Shown: positions 25,338-33,428 of the stretch, one piece after another | Position numbering within the stretch: the stretch's first letter is position 1 | Layout: each line of letters starts with the position of its first letter | From: Brevibacillus humidisoli | Lineage (GTDB): Bacteria; Bacillota; Bacilli; Brevibacillales; Brevibacillaceae | Assembly: GCF_020923435.1 (NCBI RefSeq) | Contig: NZ_CP087263.1 | Location: forward strand, 124,001 to 188,000 | Length of the DNA stretch: 64,000 nucleotides | Direction of reading: 5' to 3' | Notes under the pieces: generated by a model | The model's input: only the letters and a program-made list of their open reading frames with translations | The model's database searches: none | Told to the model about the DNA's origin: nothing | Made by a program: the position numbers and the translations under genes

Positions 25338-26116
25338 TTTATCGGTTCATATCGGTATTGGTATTGGAAAAATGCTATTTTCTCATCGGTATAGGAAGTC
25401 CAACGGTCCCAAACACTGTCCTCCAGGTTCGTCTCCTCGGTAACCACTACGCGGTATTCGCCCGGCTGCAGGTCTATGGGCAATGATTCATACATCGCCA
25501 ATTGTTGCTTTCTTTCATTGGCGGCGAGGATCTTCAATTCTGCCTGTACCGGCTGATCCAGGTGATTTTTCACCATAAACAGATTGCGATAGTCTTCAGT
25601 AGAGCAGTCTCTCCAACAAAAACCCCGAGCGGAGTAGAGCAGTTCTACGGAGATCTCCTGTTTTGCCTCTTCATCTCCTGCTGTGGCAAAAACCCGTTCT
25701 GCCCGATCCAGTATTTCTGCATATTCCCACTTCTCCCCCAGTGATGCGAACCAGAAAATGGAGAGGAAGATTTGCACCAATAGCAGAATCAAAATAAACA
25801 AGGCAACCATTGTTCCGAACAGATCGCGAGTGATAACGAGTGAGACAATTCCGACAAGCAGAAAGATGGCGCCAAATATAATGAGCATGATAAATCCGAT
25901 CGTAAAGTCACCAACAGAAGGGAGTAGAGGAAAATCGTATGTAGACCGAAAATAGAGGTGGAGGCATGAGGTGACTCCCAAAAGGACCAGGTACGCCAGC
26001 AGCCCGGGTAATATTTTTTGTCTCAGGGGTTTTGGGTTGTTGGACGACAAGCCCCGAATCAGGAAGAGGAGGGGGATGCTGGAGATCAAAAGGGATATAA
26101 ATACCACTTGTATCAC
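25334..26116 (-). CDS. Multi-helix membrane protein of unknown function
   Basis: 260 residues from GTG 26116. Four hydrophobic segments at about 2-20, 37-55, 72-97 and 100-128, then a soluble extracellular-looking domain of about 130 residues with CWRDCS and a final YQYRYEPIK. The start is uncertain because no strong site precedes it. I do not recognise the family. The C-terminal part could be a small beta-rich domain. Monocistronic between a terminator and the CPBP gene diverging at 26297; 26117-26296 shows nothing else. Confidence 0.7.
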   Translation of the reverse strand: MIQVVFISLLISSIPLLFLIRGLSSNNPKPLRQKILPGLLAYLVLLGVTSCLHLYFRSTYDFPLLPSVGDFTIGFIMLIIFGAIFLLVGIVSLVITRDLFGTMVALFILILLLVQIFLSIFWFASLGEKWEYAEILDRAERVFATAGDEEAKQEISVELLYSARGFCWRDCSTEDYRNLFMVKNHLDQPVQAELKILAANERKQQLAMYESLPIDLQPGEYRVVVTEETNLEDSVWDRWTSYTDEKIAFFQYQYRYEPIK

Positions 26117-26296
26117 CTATTTCCGCAATCTTATTTCCCTATGTTACCATATTTGTACGCTTGTAACAGGTCGGTGTGCAGAAATCGGCCCAGCCACCAA
26201 GGGCAGCCGGTACTACGCTAGGTTGGTACTATGAACCGCTTCTCAGACCAGGTACTATTTTGATAGGCACATATACTAGGATCTGGTGGGGATCAC

Positions 26297-26959
26297 ATGG
26301 CTCTTATCCTTCTTATGTTTGGACCTACGCTGATGATATTCCTCGGCCTGCAAGTGATGGGCAGTGTGCCGATCACGTTTCTGCTGTTCTATAGCTGGCT
26401 GTTTGCCGTGCCGTTGTGGGAACTGCTGGTGATCAGAAGAATGACGCTGTCAGAGACATTCCGCAGCCTGGGACTGAGTCTGAATCGGAAAAACCTGTAC
26501 CATGGCTTCTTCTCCGGCCTTTTTTTCTTCCTGACAATACTGACGGCCGGATACCTGTTTCATCGTTACGCATTTGAGTTGTCTCATCTGCAGAGGGTGT
26601 TGGCTGGATGGAACTTTTCAGGAGATCAGGTGATTTGGCTGATGGGCATCGTCATGTTTCTCAATCCAATACTGGAAGAGCTGTATTGGCGGGGGTATAT
26701 GTGGCAAAAACTGCGTACAGCGTGGAGTGTGAGAGCGATCATCGTGTTTGGCTCACTCTTTTACACGCTGTATCATCTGCTGTCGGTGTTACCGTTGATG
26801 AATGGACCGTACCATGTTGTTGTGATCGCTTCCGTCTTTCTGGCTGGAGTGATCTGGGGATATATGCGGCTGATCGGTCAGTCCCTGCTTGGCTCCATTG
26901 TTAGTCATATGCTGGCCGATCTTGGGATTATGGCAGTGTATGGTTTGTTTTTGAGGTGA
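26297..26959 (+). CDS. CPBP-family intramembrane metalloprotease
   Basis: 220 residues, about seven helices. The glutamate-arginine motif NPILEELYWRGYMWQ (EExxxR) and the second-site histidine in LFYTLYHLLS, then SILVSHMLADLG-type end (SIVSHMLADLG) match the CAAX/CPBP (ABI) protease family, which cleaves or processes prenylated or bacteriocin-type substrates in the membrane. ATG 26297 has GGTGGGG before it. In Bacillales such proteins serve in regulated proteolysis or bacteriocin immunity; no bacteriocin gene is seen here. Confidence 0.85.
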   Translation: MALILLMFGPTLMIFLGLQVMGSVPITFLLFYSWLFAVPLWELLVIRRMTLSETFRSLGLSLNRKNLYHGFFSGLFFFLTILTAGYLFHRYAFELSHLQRVLAGWNFSGDQVIWLMGIVMFLNPILEELYWRGYMWQKLRTAWSVRAIIVFGSLFYTLYHLLSVLPLMNGPYHVVVIASVFLAGVIWGYMRLIGQSLLGSIVSHMLADLGIMAVYGLFLR

Positions 26960-26998
26960 ACGGAGAAAACGAGTAACTAGTAAGGAGGGGGAGATTAG

Positions 26999-27436
26999 AT
27001 GGAAGTAAGAACACCAACAGAGGGCGAGTTGGAGCTTATCCTGCAACATTCGCCGCAGGCGGCTTTCGAAGGCACGATGGGCAGGACGCGACCTACTTTT
27101 GAGAAGATAAAGCAGTTGGTGGAATCCCTGCTGCAGCAAGGTGGACGCTACGTAGTCGCAGTAGAAGAGAACCAGTTGGCTGGATGGGTTCTGTTTGGAG
27201 CAAGACAGGATCAGTTCAGTGATCAATGGTTTGGCTTTATCTATGAGCTCTATGTGCTGCCGGAACACAGGGGGAAGGGTGTCTCCAAGCGGTTGATGAG
27301 AGAGGCGATCGAACAGTTGTCAGCAGAGGGGTATCGTGAAGTTCGGCTGAGCGTGTACGTGGAAAATCATGCGAAACGGCTCTATGAGCAGCTTGGTTTT
27401 GTCGATAGAAATATCACGATGAGTTTGCATTTGTAG
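26999..27436 (+). CDS. GNAT-family N-acetyltransferase
   Basis: 145 residues from ATG 26999 with AAGGAGGGGGAG upstream. The acetyl-CoA-binding motif A is clear: LYVLPEHRGKGVSKRLMREA (RGKGVS corresponds to Q/RxxGxG/A), followed by NHAKRLYEQLGFVDR. Acceptor unknown. It starts 40 bases after the protease gene and may be in the same transcript. Confidence 0.88.
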   Translation: MEVRTPTEGELELILQHSPQAAFEGTMGRTRPTFEKIKQLVESLLQQGGRYVVAVEENQLAGWVLFGARQDQFSDQWFGFIYELYVLPEHRGKGVSKRLMREAIEQLSAEGYREVRLSVYVENHAKRLYEQLGFVDRNITMSLHL

Positions 27437-27504
27437 TATGAAGGGCTTCTAAACAGGGTCTTGGATCCCCTTGGAAGGTTTACTACGTCTGGTACAGTGG
27501 GGGG

Positions 27505-28281
27505 GTGGCGTGCGATCAGGATTCTCTCGTTCATTTCAATTCTCGTCTTTTTTTCTCTGTCCTCTCCTTATCCGTCTCTCCATTGCTCACATCCTTGTTT
27601 TCTCACGGTACGTTTGCCAGCAATATGGCCAGAGAGTTGGAGTACGAAACAGGGGCGTTGGTGGTGATCGGCGTATCGTTTCTCATCGGGATCGCAGCAC
27701 TGCTCGCATCGTGGCCTGACGGGAAGAGCAGGCGCACGAGATGGGCCTATCTCGGGCTGATCGTGTTCGCGGTGGTTCCGCTGCTGGTGTTGTCATTTCC
27801 CATCACCTATATGGTCTCTCAAGAAGTGAGGCGGGAAACCGCTGACGTCCGGCAGTTCGTCAGCTCCCTTCGGGCAGAGCAAAGCGGACTGCTGGATTGG
27901 TCCGCCATCAGAGAAGTTCGTTACAATCCAGACGCTGAGAGAATCGAGATCAGTCTGGACTACGATACGGAGAAGATATTGGATTTTTACGGGAAAGCGA
28001 AGGAGACGAACCTGGTGTTCCATCGGGTGAAACAATTCCTTGCTGGCGACATCCGTAATCTGCATCACCAGATATGGGACGAGATCGCCGTGCAACAAGA
28101 AGTGGTGATCGATGCTTACTGGGATGAGCAGCGAGTGCACGTGTCCCGAACAACGGAGAGCACGGATTTAGACAGCGATTCGGATTACTACTCGTTTGAT
28201 TTGCAGAAAAAGGAGACTCAGTTGATCTTGCGCTATTACGTAGAGGGGACATGGAACGAACGGGTGATAGAAGAAGAGTGA
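27505..28281 (+). CDS. Membrane-anchored protein of unknown function
   Basis: 258 residues if the GTG at 27505 is used, after a G-rich stretch (GGGGGG). Hydrophobic segments at about 18-34, 47-67 and 80-102, then a soluble C-terminal domain of about 150 residues with charged beta-rich sequence (NPDAERIEISLDYDTEK; IWDEIAVQQEVVIDAYWDE). Not recognised. It ends 26 bases before the nucleotidyltransferase gene. Confidence 0.65.
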   Translation: MACDQDSLVHFNSRLFFSVLSLSVSPLLTSLFSHGTFASNMARELEYETGALVVIGVSFLIGIAALLASWPDGKSRRTRWAYLGLIVFAVVPLLVLSFPITYMVSQEVRRETADVRQFVSSLRAEQSGLLDWSAIREVRYNPDAERIEISLDYDTEKILDFYGKAKETNLVFHRVKQFLAGDIRNLHHQIWDEIAVQQEVVIDAYWDEQRVHVSRTTESTDLDSDSDYYSFDLQKKETQLILRYYVEGTWNERVIEEE

Positions 28282-28307
28282 AGCAACGACCAAGAGGAGG
28301 TCTTCCC

Positions 28308-29093
28308 ATGGCTGACATGACCGGGACGATACTGCATGAGCTGCAAAAAATCGAACAGGAAGAGCGGATCCGCATCCTGTACGCCTGTGAATCAGGCAGC
28401 CGGGCATGGGGATTTCCTTCCAAAGACAGTGACTATGATGTGCGCTTCCTCTATATCCGCCCTGTTGATTGGTATCTCTCTATCTTTGACAGGAGAGATG
28501 TGATTGAGCGGCCCATTCACGAGATGCTGGATATCAGCGGTTGGGATCTGCGAAAAGCCCTGCAGTTGTTTCGTAAATCCAACCCGTCCCTGTTGGAGTG
28601 GCTGCAATCGCCGATCGTATACCTGGAGCAGTACAGCGTGGCAAATCAAATCCGGGCGTTGGCGTCACTTACGTACGCGCCAAAATCCAGCGTGTATCAC
28701 TATCTAAACATGGCCAAGGGCAACTATAGGGACTATCTCCAGAGTGAACAGGTGAAGAGCAAAAAGTATTTCTATGTACTCCGGCCCATCCTGGCCTGCT
28801 GGTGGATCGAACAATATGGAACGATGCCGCCTATACAGTTTCATCGCCTGATGGAGGAACTGCTTCCTGATGGGAGTGAAGTGAAAGCCAGCATAGAGCA
28901 GTTGCTGATACGAAAAAAGGCGGGCGAAGAATGGGATGTTGAGCCGAGAATAGAGCCGCTTCACGATTTCCTGGAAGAACGGATTGCCCGTTATGAACGG
29001 CTGGCTGCCAACTTCGATAACGGCTCTGCGGGGAGTCAGGATGATCAGCTCGACGAACTGTTCCGCGCGGCATTAAGGGAGGTATGGGGGTGA
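28308..29093 (+). CDS. RlaP-type nucleotidyltransferase (DNA polymerase beta superfamily, COG3541)
   Basis: 261 residues from ATG 28308 with AGAGGAGG at 28293-28300. The nucleotidyltransferase motif is CESGSRAWGFPSKDSDYDVR, with the catalytic GS and DxD carboxylates, followed by RFLYI and the helical C-terminal part with FRKSNPSLLEWLQSP. This is the PF10127-type family, members of which lie beside RNA-repair ligases in some bacteria. No repair ligase or Hen1-like gene is nearby, so the function here is open. Confidence 0.85.
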   Translation: MADMTGTILHELQKIEQEERIRILYACESGSRAWGFPSKDSDYDVRFLYIRPVDWYLSIFDRRDVIERPIHEMLDISGWDLRKALQLFRKSNPSLLEWLQSPIVYLEQYSVANQIRALASLTYAPKSSVYHYLNMAKGNYRDYLQSEQVKSKKYFYVLRPILACWWIEQYGTMPPIQFHRLMEELLPDGSEVKASIEQLLIRKKAGEEWDVEPRIEPLHDFLEERIARYERLAANFDNGSAGSQDDQLDELFRAALREVWG

Positions 29094-29218
29094 AACCCCA
29101 TGCTGATCAGGTGTGATGCTGCAGCATGGGTGCCAAGCAGCCTCACCATCGACCTAGTATGAATGTTGCTGCAGATACTGAGGCCATCTGTAGGCAAATG
29201 AGAGAAAGTCACGAAAGC

Positions 29219-29245
29219 ACGGATGCCTGTTTCCGTGTTTTTGTT
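29219..29245 (+). terminator. Terminator between the nucleotidyltransferase and PadR genes
   Basis: CACGGA (29219-29224) / TCCGTG (29232-29237) followed by TTTTTGTTTG. A second hairpin without T run, CCCATGCTG / CAGCATGGG, lies just after the stop at about 29097-29129. Confidence 0.6.
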
Positions 29246-29264
29246 TGAAATAGTACTTTTACAG

Positions 29265-29278
29265 ACATAGTAATATGT
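29265..29278. promoter_or_regulatory. Inverted repeat, candidate PadR operator
   Basis: ACATA-GTAA-TATGT is a perfect 14-base palindrome 40 bases upstream of the padR start. PadR-family repressors bind short palindromes of the ATGT/ACAT kind and often control their own operon, so autoregulation is likely (inference). Confidence 0.5.
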
Positions 29279-29317
29279 GTTATGATGTATTGGCTGAAGG
29301 ATGGGGGGCGTAACAGA

Positions 29318-29665
29318 TTGAACCAGCCGTTTTACAACAGTGATTTGGTCCGGGGAAACATCGATACCATTATCCTCTGTGTGCTGCTGCAAGGGGATAA
29401 TTACGGTTATCAGTTAATTAAGGAAATCTACCGCAAAAGTGAAAACCGGTTTGAATTAAAAGAGCCGACGCTGTATTCCAGTTTGCGACGTCTCGAAAAA
29501 CAGAACATGATCCAATCATACTGGGGTGAAGAGACCCAGGGCGGGCGGAGAAAATACTATCACATTACGGAGGCGGGCAGGGAGATGTACAGACAAAATT
29601 ATGCGGCATGGAAGGCAGCGAGAGATCTGATAGACCGCCTGATCGAGAGTGGAGGGGAGGAGTAA
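29318..29665 (+). CDS. PadR-family transcriptional regulator
   Basis: 115 residues from TTG 29318, chosen because ATGGGGGG at 29301-29308 precedes it; an ATG at 29282 extends the frame by 12 codons without a site. Winged helix with DTIILCVLLQGDNYGYQLIK, EPTLYSSLRRLEKQNMIQ and GGRRKYYHITEAGREMY, the diagnostic PadR pattern. It heads a three-gene operon with a membrane protein of the PadR-associated type and a DUF4825 protein; such sets act as repressor plus membrane partner. Confidence 0.92.
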   Translation: MNQPFYNSDLVRGNIDTIILCVLLQGDNYGYQLIKEIYRKSENRFELKEPTLYSSLRRLEKQNMIQSYWGEETQGGRRKYYHITEAGREMYRQNYAAWKAARDLIDRLIESGGEE

Positions 29666-29668
29666 GCC

Positions 29669-30340
29669 GTGAAAGAGTTGGAGCGATTTGTAGAAGACTT
29701 GTTTGCCAACTACAGAGAAACCAGAGAGATCCAAGAACTGAAGAGGGAAATACTCAGCAACCTGGAGGCGAAAGCAACCGACTACATCGCTGAGGGCATT
29801 CCTTACCTGGAAGCCGTCCATCGCGCCACTAGACATATGGATACGGTTGACTTTCTGGTCGAGGACCATCAACCGGTATACGTAAATCGCTACAAAACGG
29901 ATCTGGTACAGACGGCGCTCTTGTATCTGCTGGTCGGCTGGATTCTGACCATCCCAATTCGAATGGTATCGACAGGCGTATGGGTTAACAACTTGTTCAC
30001 GCTGGCCGTCGCACTTTGCACGGTTGCCTATTTCCTCCTCGCATCGAAGAAGGATGATCACTTTCGCAATGCGGTATCGATTATCCATCCGATGAAGCTG
30101 GCCAAACGAAGCAAAGCGGCATGGGTCATCTGGGCGATGTACGTTTTGATGATGACGGCCTATACCGCAGCGATCTGGTTCGGAAGTGATCTCTGGTTTG
30201 GCCGCCCGATCAGCATCGATGGCCCATACCAGTTTGCCGTCGCTGCGGTTGATTTTGCGGCACCTTTTGCAGCAATTGTTGTACCCTTGCTATTTCAGAC
30301 AGCGCATCGTCTGGCCAGCAGATACGAGGTGAACGTGTGA
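29669..30340 (+). CDS. Membrane protein with N-terminal permease-prefix/HAAS-like domain
   Basis: 223 residues from GTG 29669, three bases after padR. The N-terminal helical domain (LERFVEDLFANYRETREIQE...; EGIPYLEAVHRATRHMDTVD) is of the sort that accompanies PadR regulators. Four hydrophobic helices follow (about 85-102, 106-124, 150-168, 185-205). Such proteins are usually coupled to the adjacent PadR repressor and sense membrane state; this is family knowledge, not shown here. Confidence 0.8.
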   Translation: MKELERFVEDLFANYRETREIQELKREILSNLEAKATDYIAEGIPYLEAVHRATRHMDTVDFLVEDHQPVYVNRYKTDLVQTALLYLLVGWILTIPIRMVSTGVWVNNLFTLAVALCTVAYFLLASKKDDHFRNAVSIIHPMKLAKRSKAAWVIWAMYVLMMTAYTAAIWFGSDLWFGRPISIDGPYQFAVAAVDFAAPFAAIVVPLLFQTAHRLASRYEVNV

Positions 30341-30341
30341 G

Positions 30342-30926
30342 ATGAAGAAGAGAAATGGATGGATCATTGCACTGATGATGATTGGTGTTATCGGCATGTT
30401 GTATGTGGAGGGCGTTGCCAAGCCGCAGCTGCAGCGACAGGAACAGCAGGAGCAGTTGGCGCAGCTCAACCCCTTGACCCATGATATCGCTCACGTGTTG
30501 CCATATAAAAGCAAGTACATGGGGAATGCAGGCAATCTGACCAACCTCAACAACCGGCTCCCCCTGTACAATATCGCAAAAACGTATCAGCTCTACCCTG
30601 ATCAGCTAACGGCAGAGATTTCCTACGAGGAGGCAGCGGCCAGCATCGATGAAGAGTTGCGTACGCATGCGATCGTCTACAATTCAACGGCAAACTTTGT
30701 ACTGATCGATAATCTGCAAGTCCTGAAGCTCAACTTCCAGGACGACTCCTATACGATTCGAAGAGAGGCGGTAGAACGATGGTACGGAGATGCGTTCAAC
30801 TCCCTGCAGGAAAAAGAGCGATGGGAGAAGGAGGTCAGCAGCAAGCTGTCCGATCAGGGTTACGTTAAACGGTTTATGGAAAAAAACGTATTCGTATCGC
30901 AGACCTACAATGCTTTAGGAGAATGA
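30342..30926 (+). CDS. DUF4825-domain membrane-anchored protein
   Basis: 194 residues from ATG 30342, one base after the previous stop region. One N-terminal anchor helix (about 7-24) and an extracellular domain with the DUF4825-like start THDIAHVLPYKSKYMGNAGN and NRLPLYNIAKTYQLY. Third gene of the PadR operon. Function unknown; an extracytoplasmic sensor or stress role is plausible. Confidence 0.75.
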   Translation: MKKRNGWIIALMMIGVIGMLYVEGVAKPQLQRQEQQEQLAQLNPLTHDIAHVLPYKSKYMGNAGNLTNLNNRLPLYNIAKTYQLYPDQLTAEISYEEAAASIDEELRTHAIVYNSTANFVLIDNLQVLKLNFQDDSYTIRREAVERWYGDAFNSLQEKERWEKEVSSKLSDQGYVKRFMEKNVFVSQTYNALGE

Positions 30927-30970
30927 AGAGGATCGGTACGGCGATTCGTTGGTTTCGTTATACCCCCGAA

Positions 30971-31004
30971 GGACCCCTGCGCCAATGCGAAGAGGTCCCT
31001 TTTT
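30971..31004. terminator. Weak terminator between converging genes
   Basis: GGACC (30971-30975) and GGTCC (30994-30998) with a long loop, followed by CTTTTT. Only five base pairs, so modest support. Confidence 0.35.
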
Positions 31005-31009
31005 CCGCT

Positions 31010-31594
31010 TCAATGATCATGCTGGTGCTGTTTGCCTTGTGTAGAAGCATCACGATTTTCTATGTACCCGCGTAATACGTCATAACGGGCAACTTGCTCG
31101 GGGGAGAGGATTTCTTTTGTTTTGAGATGGGTTTGCAGATGGACAGTTCGCAATTGCCCTTCCACCATGGCAATCTGGTTGACTATTGCGGTGAGCTCTT
31201 CCTCTGTGATCCACCCGCTTGCGAACGATTTGTCTAACTGGCTTTCCAGTTCAACCAGTCTTTTTCCCAGTGTTTTTGCCTCTGAGGTCATGTCGTCGGC
31301 CAATTCCTTGATCGCACTCTCTTGATCAGGATGCAGCCCTAATTCCTTGCCAAAGTCGAGTGTGTGTTTGGGACCGGGATAGTGATTTAGTTCCGCAGAT
31401 AGCGCGTACTGCAAGCCCGCACCTTTCAACAGGCCTTCTATTTTTTCGGCAGACAAGGCTTTTATCGTGCGGCTCTGCAAGTCGGTGTATGGTTGTGAAA
31501 CAGCGGGTTCCGTTGTTTCTGCAGCGCTACATCCGATGGATAGAACGGTTACGGACGAAAGCAAACCGGTCAGAAGGATTGTTTTGCTGAACAC
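31010..31594 (-). CDS. Lipoprotein, Spy/CpxP-like periplasmic-type helical protein
   Basis: 194 residues with a lipobox (VLSIGC, Cys about 22). The mature part is helical and includes LHPDQESAIKELADDMTSEAK and LTAIVNQIAMVEGQLRTVHL, the pattern of LTxxQ/Spy-like proteins, and ILSPEQVARYDVL. The end is histidine-rich (GKQHQHDH), suggesting metal contact. It starts five bases after the MarR stop, so the two form an operon. Role may be envelope or metal stress sensing under MarR control. Confidence 0.8.
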   Translation of the reverse strand: MFSKTILLTGLLSSVTVLSIGCSAAETTEPAVSQPYTDLQSRTIKALSAEKIEGLLKGAGLQYALSAELNHYPGPKHTLDFGKELGLHPDQESAIKELADDMTSEAKTLGKRLVELESQLDKSFASGWITEEELTAIVNQIAMVEGQLRTVHLQTHLKTKEILSPEQVARYDVLRGYIENRDASTQGKQHQHDH

Positions 31595-31598
31595 ATTC

Positions 31599-32057
31599 TC
31601 ACTCCTCCGTCATCGTATTTTCTTTTTCCTTTTTCAGTGATTGGATAAGGTGAGACAAGGCTGACAATACCTCTGGTTGTTTGTCGAGTGGAATACCGTC
31701 CAGTATTTTCTGATATTTTGCCCGTCGCCTTTTTTCCACCTGATCGTTCGCCCGTCGCCCCTGATCGGTAATGGATATGAGCGTTTCTCGTCGATTGTGG
31801 GGGTTCGTTGTTCTTAAAACGAATCCCTTTTTCACAAAAGCATCAATCAGACGGCTGGTTGTACTTTTGTCGATGTACAACCTGTTTGCCAATTCTTGCT
31901 GCGTGATCGCACCTGCGCTGCTTAATTCATGGAGAGCATGGGCTTGTGTGATGTTGATCGGTGCTCCACAAGGTGTTTTATTTTGTTCCAATACGCCAAA
32001 CAAGCGAATAAACTGTTGGATTTGCTGTTGCAGAATCAAAGACTTGTCGGAATCCAT
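31599..32057 (-). CDS. MarR-family transcriptional regulator
   Basis: 152 residues from ATG 32057 (ATG 32060 equally possible); longer frames through the poly-G/poly-A tract are not meaningful. Winged helix: GAITQQELANRLYIDKSTTSRLIDAF and DGRR-type wing NPHNRRETLISITDQGR, flanked by dimerisation helices. The G9 run that supplies the ribosome binding site lies immediately before the start. It probably controls itself and the downstream lipoprotein through the inverted repeat at 32090. Confidence 0.9.
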   Translation of the reverse strand: MDSDKSLILQQQIQQFIRLFGVLEQNKTPCGAPINITQAHALHELSSAGAITQQELANRLYIDKSTTSRLIDAFVKKGFVLRTTNPHNRRETLISITDQGRRANDQVEKRRRAKYQKILDGIPLDKQPEVLSALSHLIQSLKKEKENTMTEE

Positions 32058-32061
32058 CATT

Positions 32062-32079
32062 CCCCCCCCCTTTTTTTTT
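32062..32079 (-). repeat. Back-to-back homopolymer tracts C9 and T9 (A9 G9 in the MarR sense)
   Basis: On the MarR strand nine A are followed by nine G and then AATGATGG. The G tract is the only possible Shine-Dalgarno region. Slippage in either tract would change the ribosome-site-to-start distance or promoter spacing. Confidence 0.85.
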
Positions 32080-32087
32080 GGTTTACT

Positions 32088-32114
32088 ATACAACTGTTGT
32101 TGATGCAACTATGA
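32088..32114. promoter_or_regulatory. Candidate MarR operator
   Basis: ACAACTGTTGT (32090-32100) is a perfect palindrome and AGTTGYA occurs twice on the minus strand around it. It lies directly upstream of the MarR start tract. Bases 32115-32360 contain no gene that I can support; an ORF there shows no family features. Confidence 0.5.
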
Positions 32115-32360
32115 TACAAGTGAAAGGAAGAGATGTCAACAGGCAGAGAAGGCTCGTTACGTGAGGAGAAGTTTCTGGGGGAGGAACTTGGGGCAGATCG
32201 TCGAAATCGTATCATGGGTTGTAACCAGTGGTTGCTATGGGCTGCACACCACACTACGGTAGCAGGGCTCCGGATGTTCCGCAGCGCCGACGCGGCGGGT
32301 TTCGGGCGGGGGACGGGCAGACCAGTTATAGAATAATAAGATGGGAAAAGAGGATAAACC

Positions 32361-33107
32361 GTGAAAGACATCAGCCATGCCGCACTCCTGATCACCTGCA
32401 TCTTTATCCTGATCCCGATCTGGGTCTCCTATCAGCAAAACCTTGGTATTGCCAGGGAAATCGCGCTTTCTACCCTCCGTGGCGCGATTCAGTTGATCGT
32501 GATCGGGTACGTGATTACCTACGTTTTTTCCATTGAATCATGGTATGCGTTGGGACTTTTTATCCTCACCATGATCATGATCGCAGGCAGGAATTGTGCG
32601 CGGAGAGGGAAGCAGTTCCCTCATGCGTTTGCCATTGCAAGTGCCGCGATATTGGTGGCGGAAGTGATATCCGTTTCGGTATGGCTCATGTTTGATATCA
32701 TCGACGCCAAAGCACAGTACATCCTGCCGATGAGCGGGATGATCATCGGTGGATCGATGATTGTAGCCAGTGTGACCTTTGAGCGGATGCTAAACGAGTT
32801 TAAGCTGACAAAACAGATGATACTGGCCAAGCTTGCCTTGGGAGCGAATCCGCGACAGGCGTGTCAGGAAATGATAAAGGCGACTGTAAAAGCGGCTTTG
32901 ATCCCCAATATCGAGACGATGAAATCAACCGGGCTGATTCATCTGCCAGGAATGATGACAGGAGTGATTATTGCCGGTGCTTCCCCTATCATCGCCGTAA
33001 AGTACCAGTTGGTGATATTGGTCAGTTCCATGTCCACTTCTGCGATTACGGCCCTGCTGGTCAGTTTTTTGTCGTATCCCTCGTTTTTTAAGCAGAAGAT
33101 GTTTTGA
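32361..33107 (+). CDS. fetB: FetB/YbbM-family (UPF0014) ABC-type permease, probable iron exporter subunit
   Basis: 248 residues from GTG 32361 with AAAGAGGA upstream. About seven helices. Family motifs: LRGAIQLIVIGYVITYVF, MIAGRNCARRGK, GMIIGGSMIVASVTFERM, LALGANPRQACQEM, TGLIHLPGMMTGVIIAGASP. In Escherichia coli FetA (ATPase) and FetB export iron under oxidative stress. No FetA gene is adjacent, so either an unlinked ATPase serves it or the locus has lost it. Confidence 0.88.
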   Translation: MKDISHAALLITCIFILIPIWVSYQQNLGIAREIALSTLRGAIQLIVIGYVITYVFSIESWYALGLFILTMIMIAGRNCARRGKQFPHAFAIASAAILVAEVISVSVWLMFDIIDAKAQYILPMSGMIIGGSMIVASVTFERMLNEFKLTKQMILAKLALGANPRQACQEMIKATVKAALIPNIETMKSTGLIHLPGMMTGVIIAGASPIIAVKYQLVILVSSMSTSAITALLVSFLSYPSFFKQKMF

Positions 33108-33112
33108 GGATG

Positions 33113-33393
33113 GGGCTGTTAGACTGTAGACAGGTGGGGGCGTCGCGGGGGGAGAGCAGCTCTTTTCCTGCAGTCGCGCCGTTGCCAACCTGCGAGGAAG
33201 CGGGACTGTCCGCTGCGCCAGTACGCAAGCGGGCGGGCGCAAAAGGGGTTATTGCTACGAGGCAACTCAGAGTTGCGCCCGAAAGCCCCCGCTTCGGACT
33301 GGCTCCGCTAGGTTGGTTGGCAAAAGTTGCTCCTTCCGGAAAAGAGCTGTTCTCCGCCTGTACCGAGGTTTTGTCTACACACAAAAACAGCCC
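33113..33393. repeat. Large imperfect inverted repeat (MITE-like or structured RNA element)
   Basis: Four blocks on the left recur inverted on the right at matching distances: GGGCTGTT 33113 / AACAGCCC 33386; TGTAGACA 33125 / TGTCTACA 33372; GGAGAGCAGCTCTTTTCC 33151 / GGAAAAGAGCTGTTCTCC 33338; TTGCCAACC 33182 / GGTTGGCAA 33315. Offsets from the outer ends agree within two bases. The loop contains an inner stem GGGCGCAA 33235 / TTGCGCCC 33273. No coding frame in it resembles a protein. It fills the gap between fetB and the converging GNAT gene. Confidence 0.8.
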
Positions 33394-33415
33394 TTCTCTA
33401 TAAAGGGCTGTTTGA
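33385..33415. terminator. Bidirectional terminator at the right edge of the inverted repeat
   Basis: AAACAGCCCTT (33385-33395) / AAGGGCTGTTT (33403-33413) is a perfect 11-base stem with a seven-base loop between converging genes. The left arm can also pair with the distal GGGCTGTT at 33113. Confidence 0.75.
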
Positions 33416-33428
33416 TCGTACCGTTTTT

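Noticed and set aside
32133-32336. 67-codon frame upstream of fetB, considered as a FetA remnant
   Set aside because: No Walker, signature or other ATPase motif in any frame of this interval.
33104-33403. Two open frames inside the inverted repeat
   Set aside because: Their translations follow the repeat structure, have no family features and lack ribosome sites.
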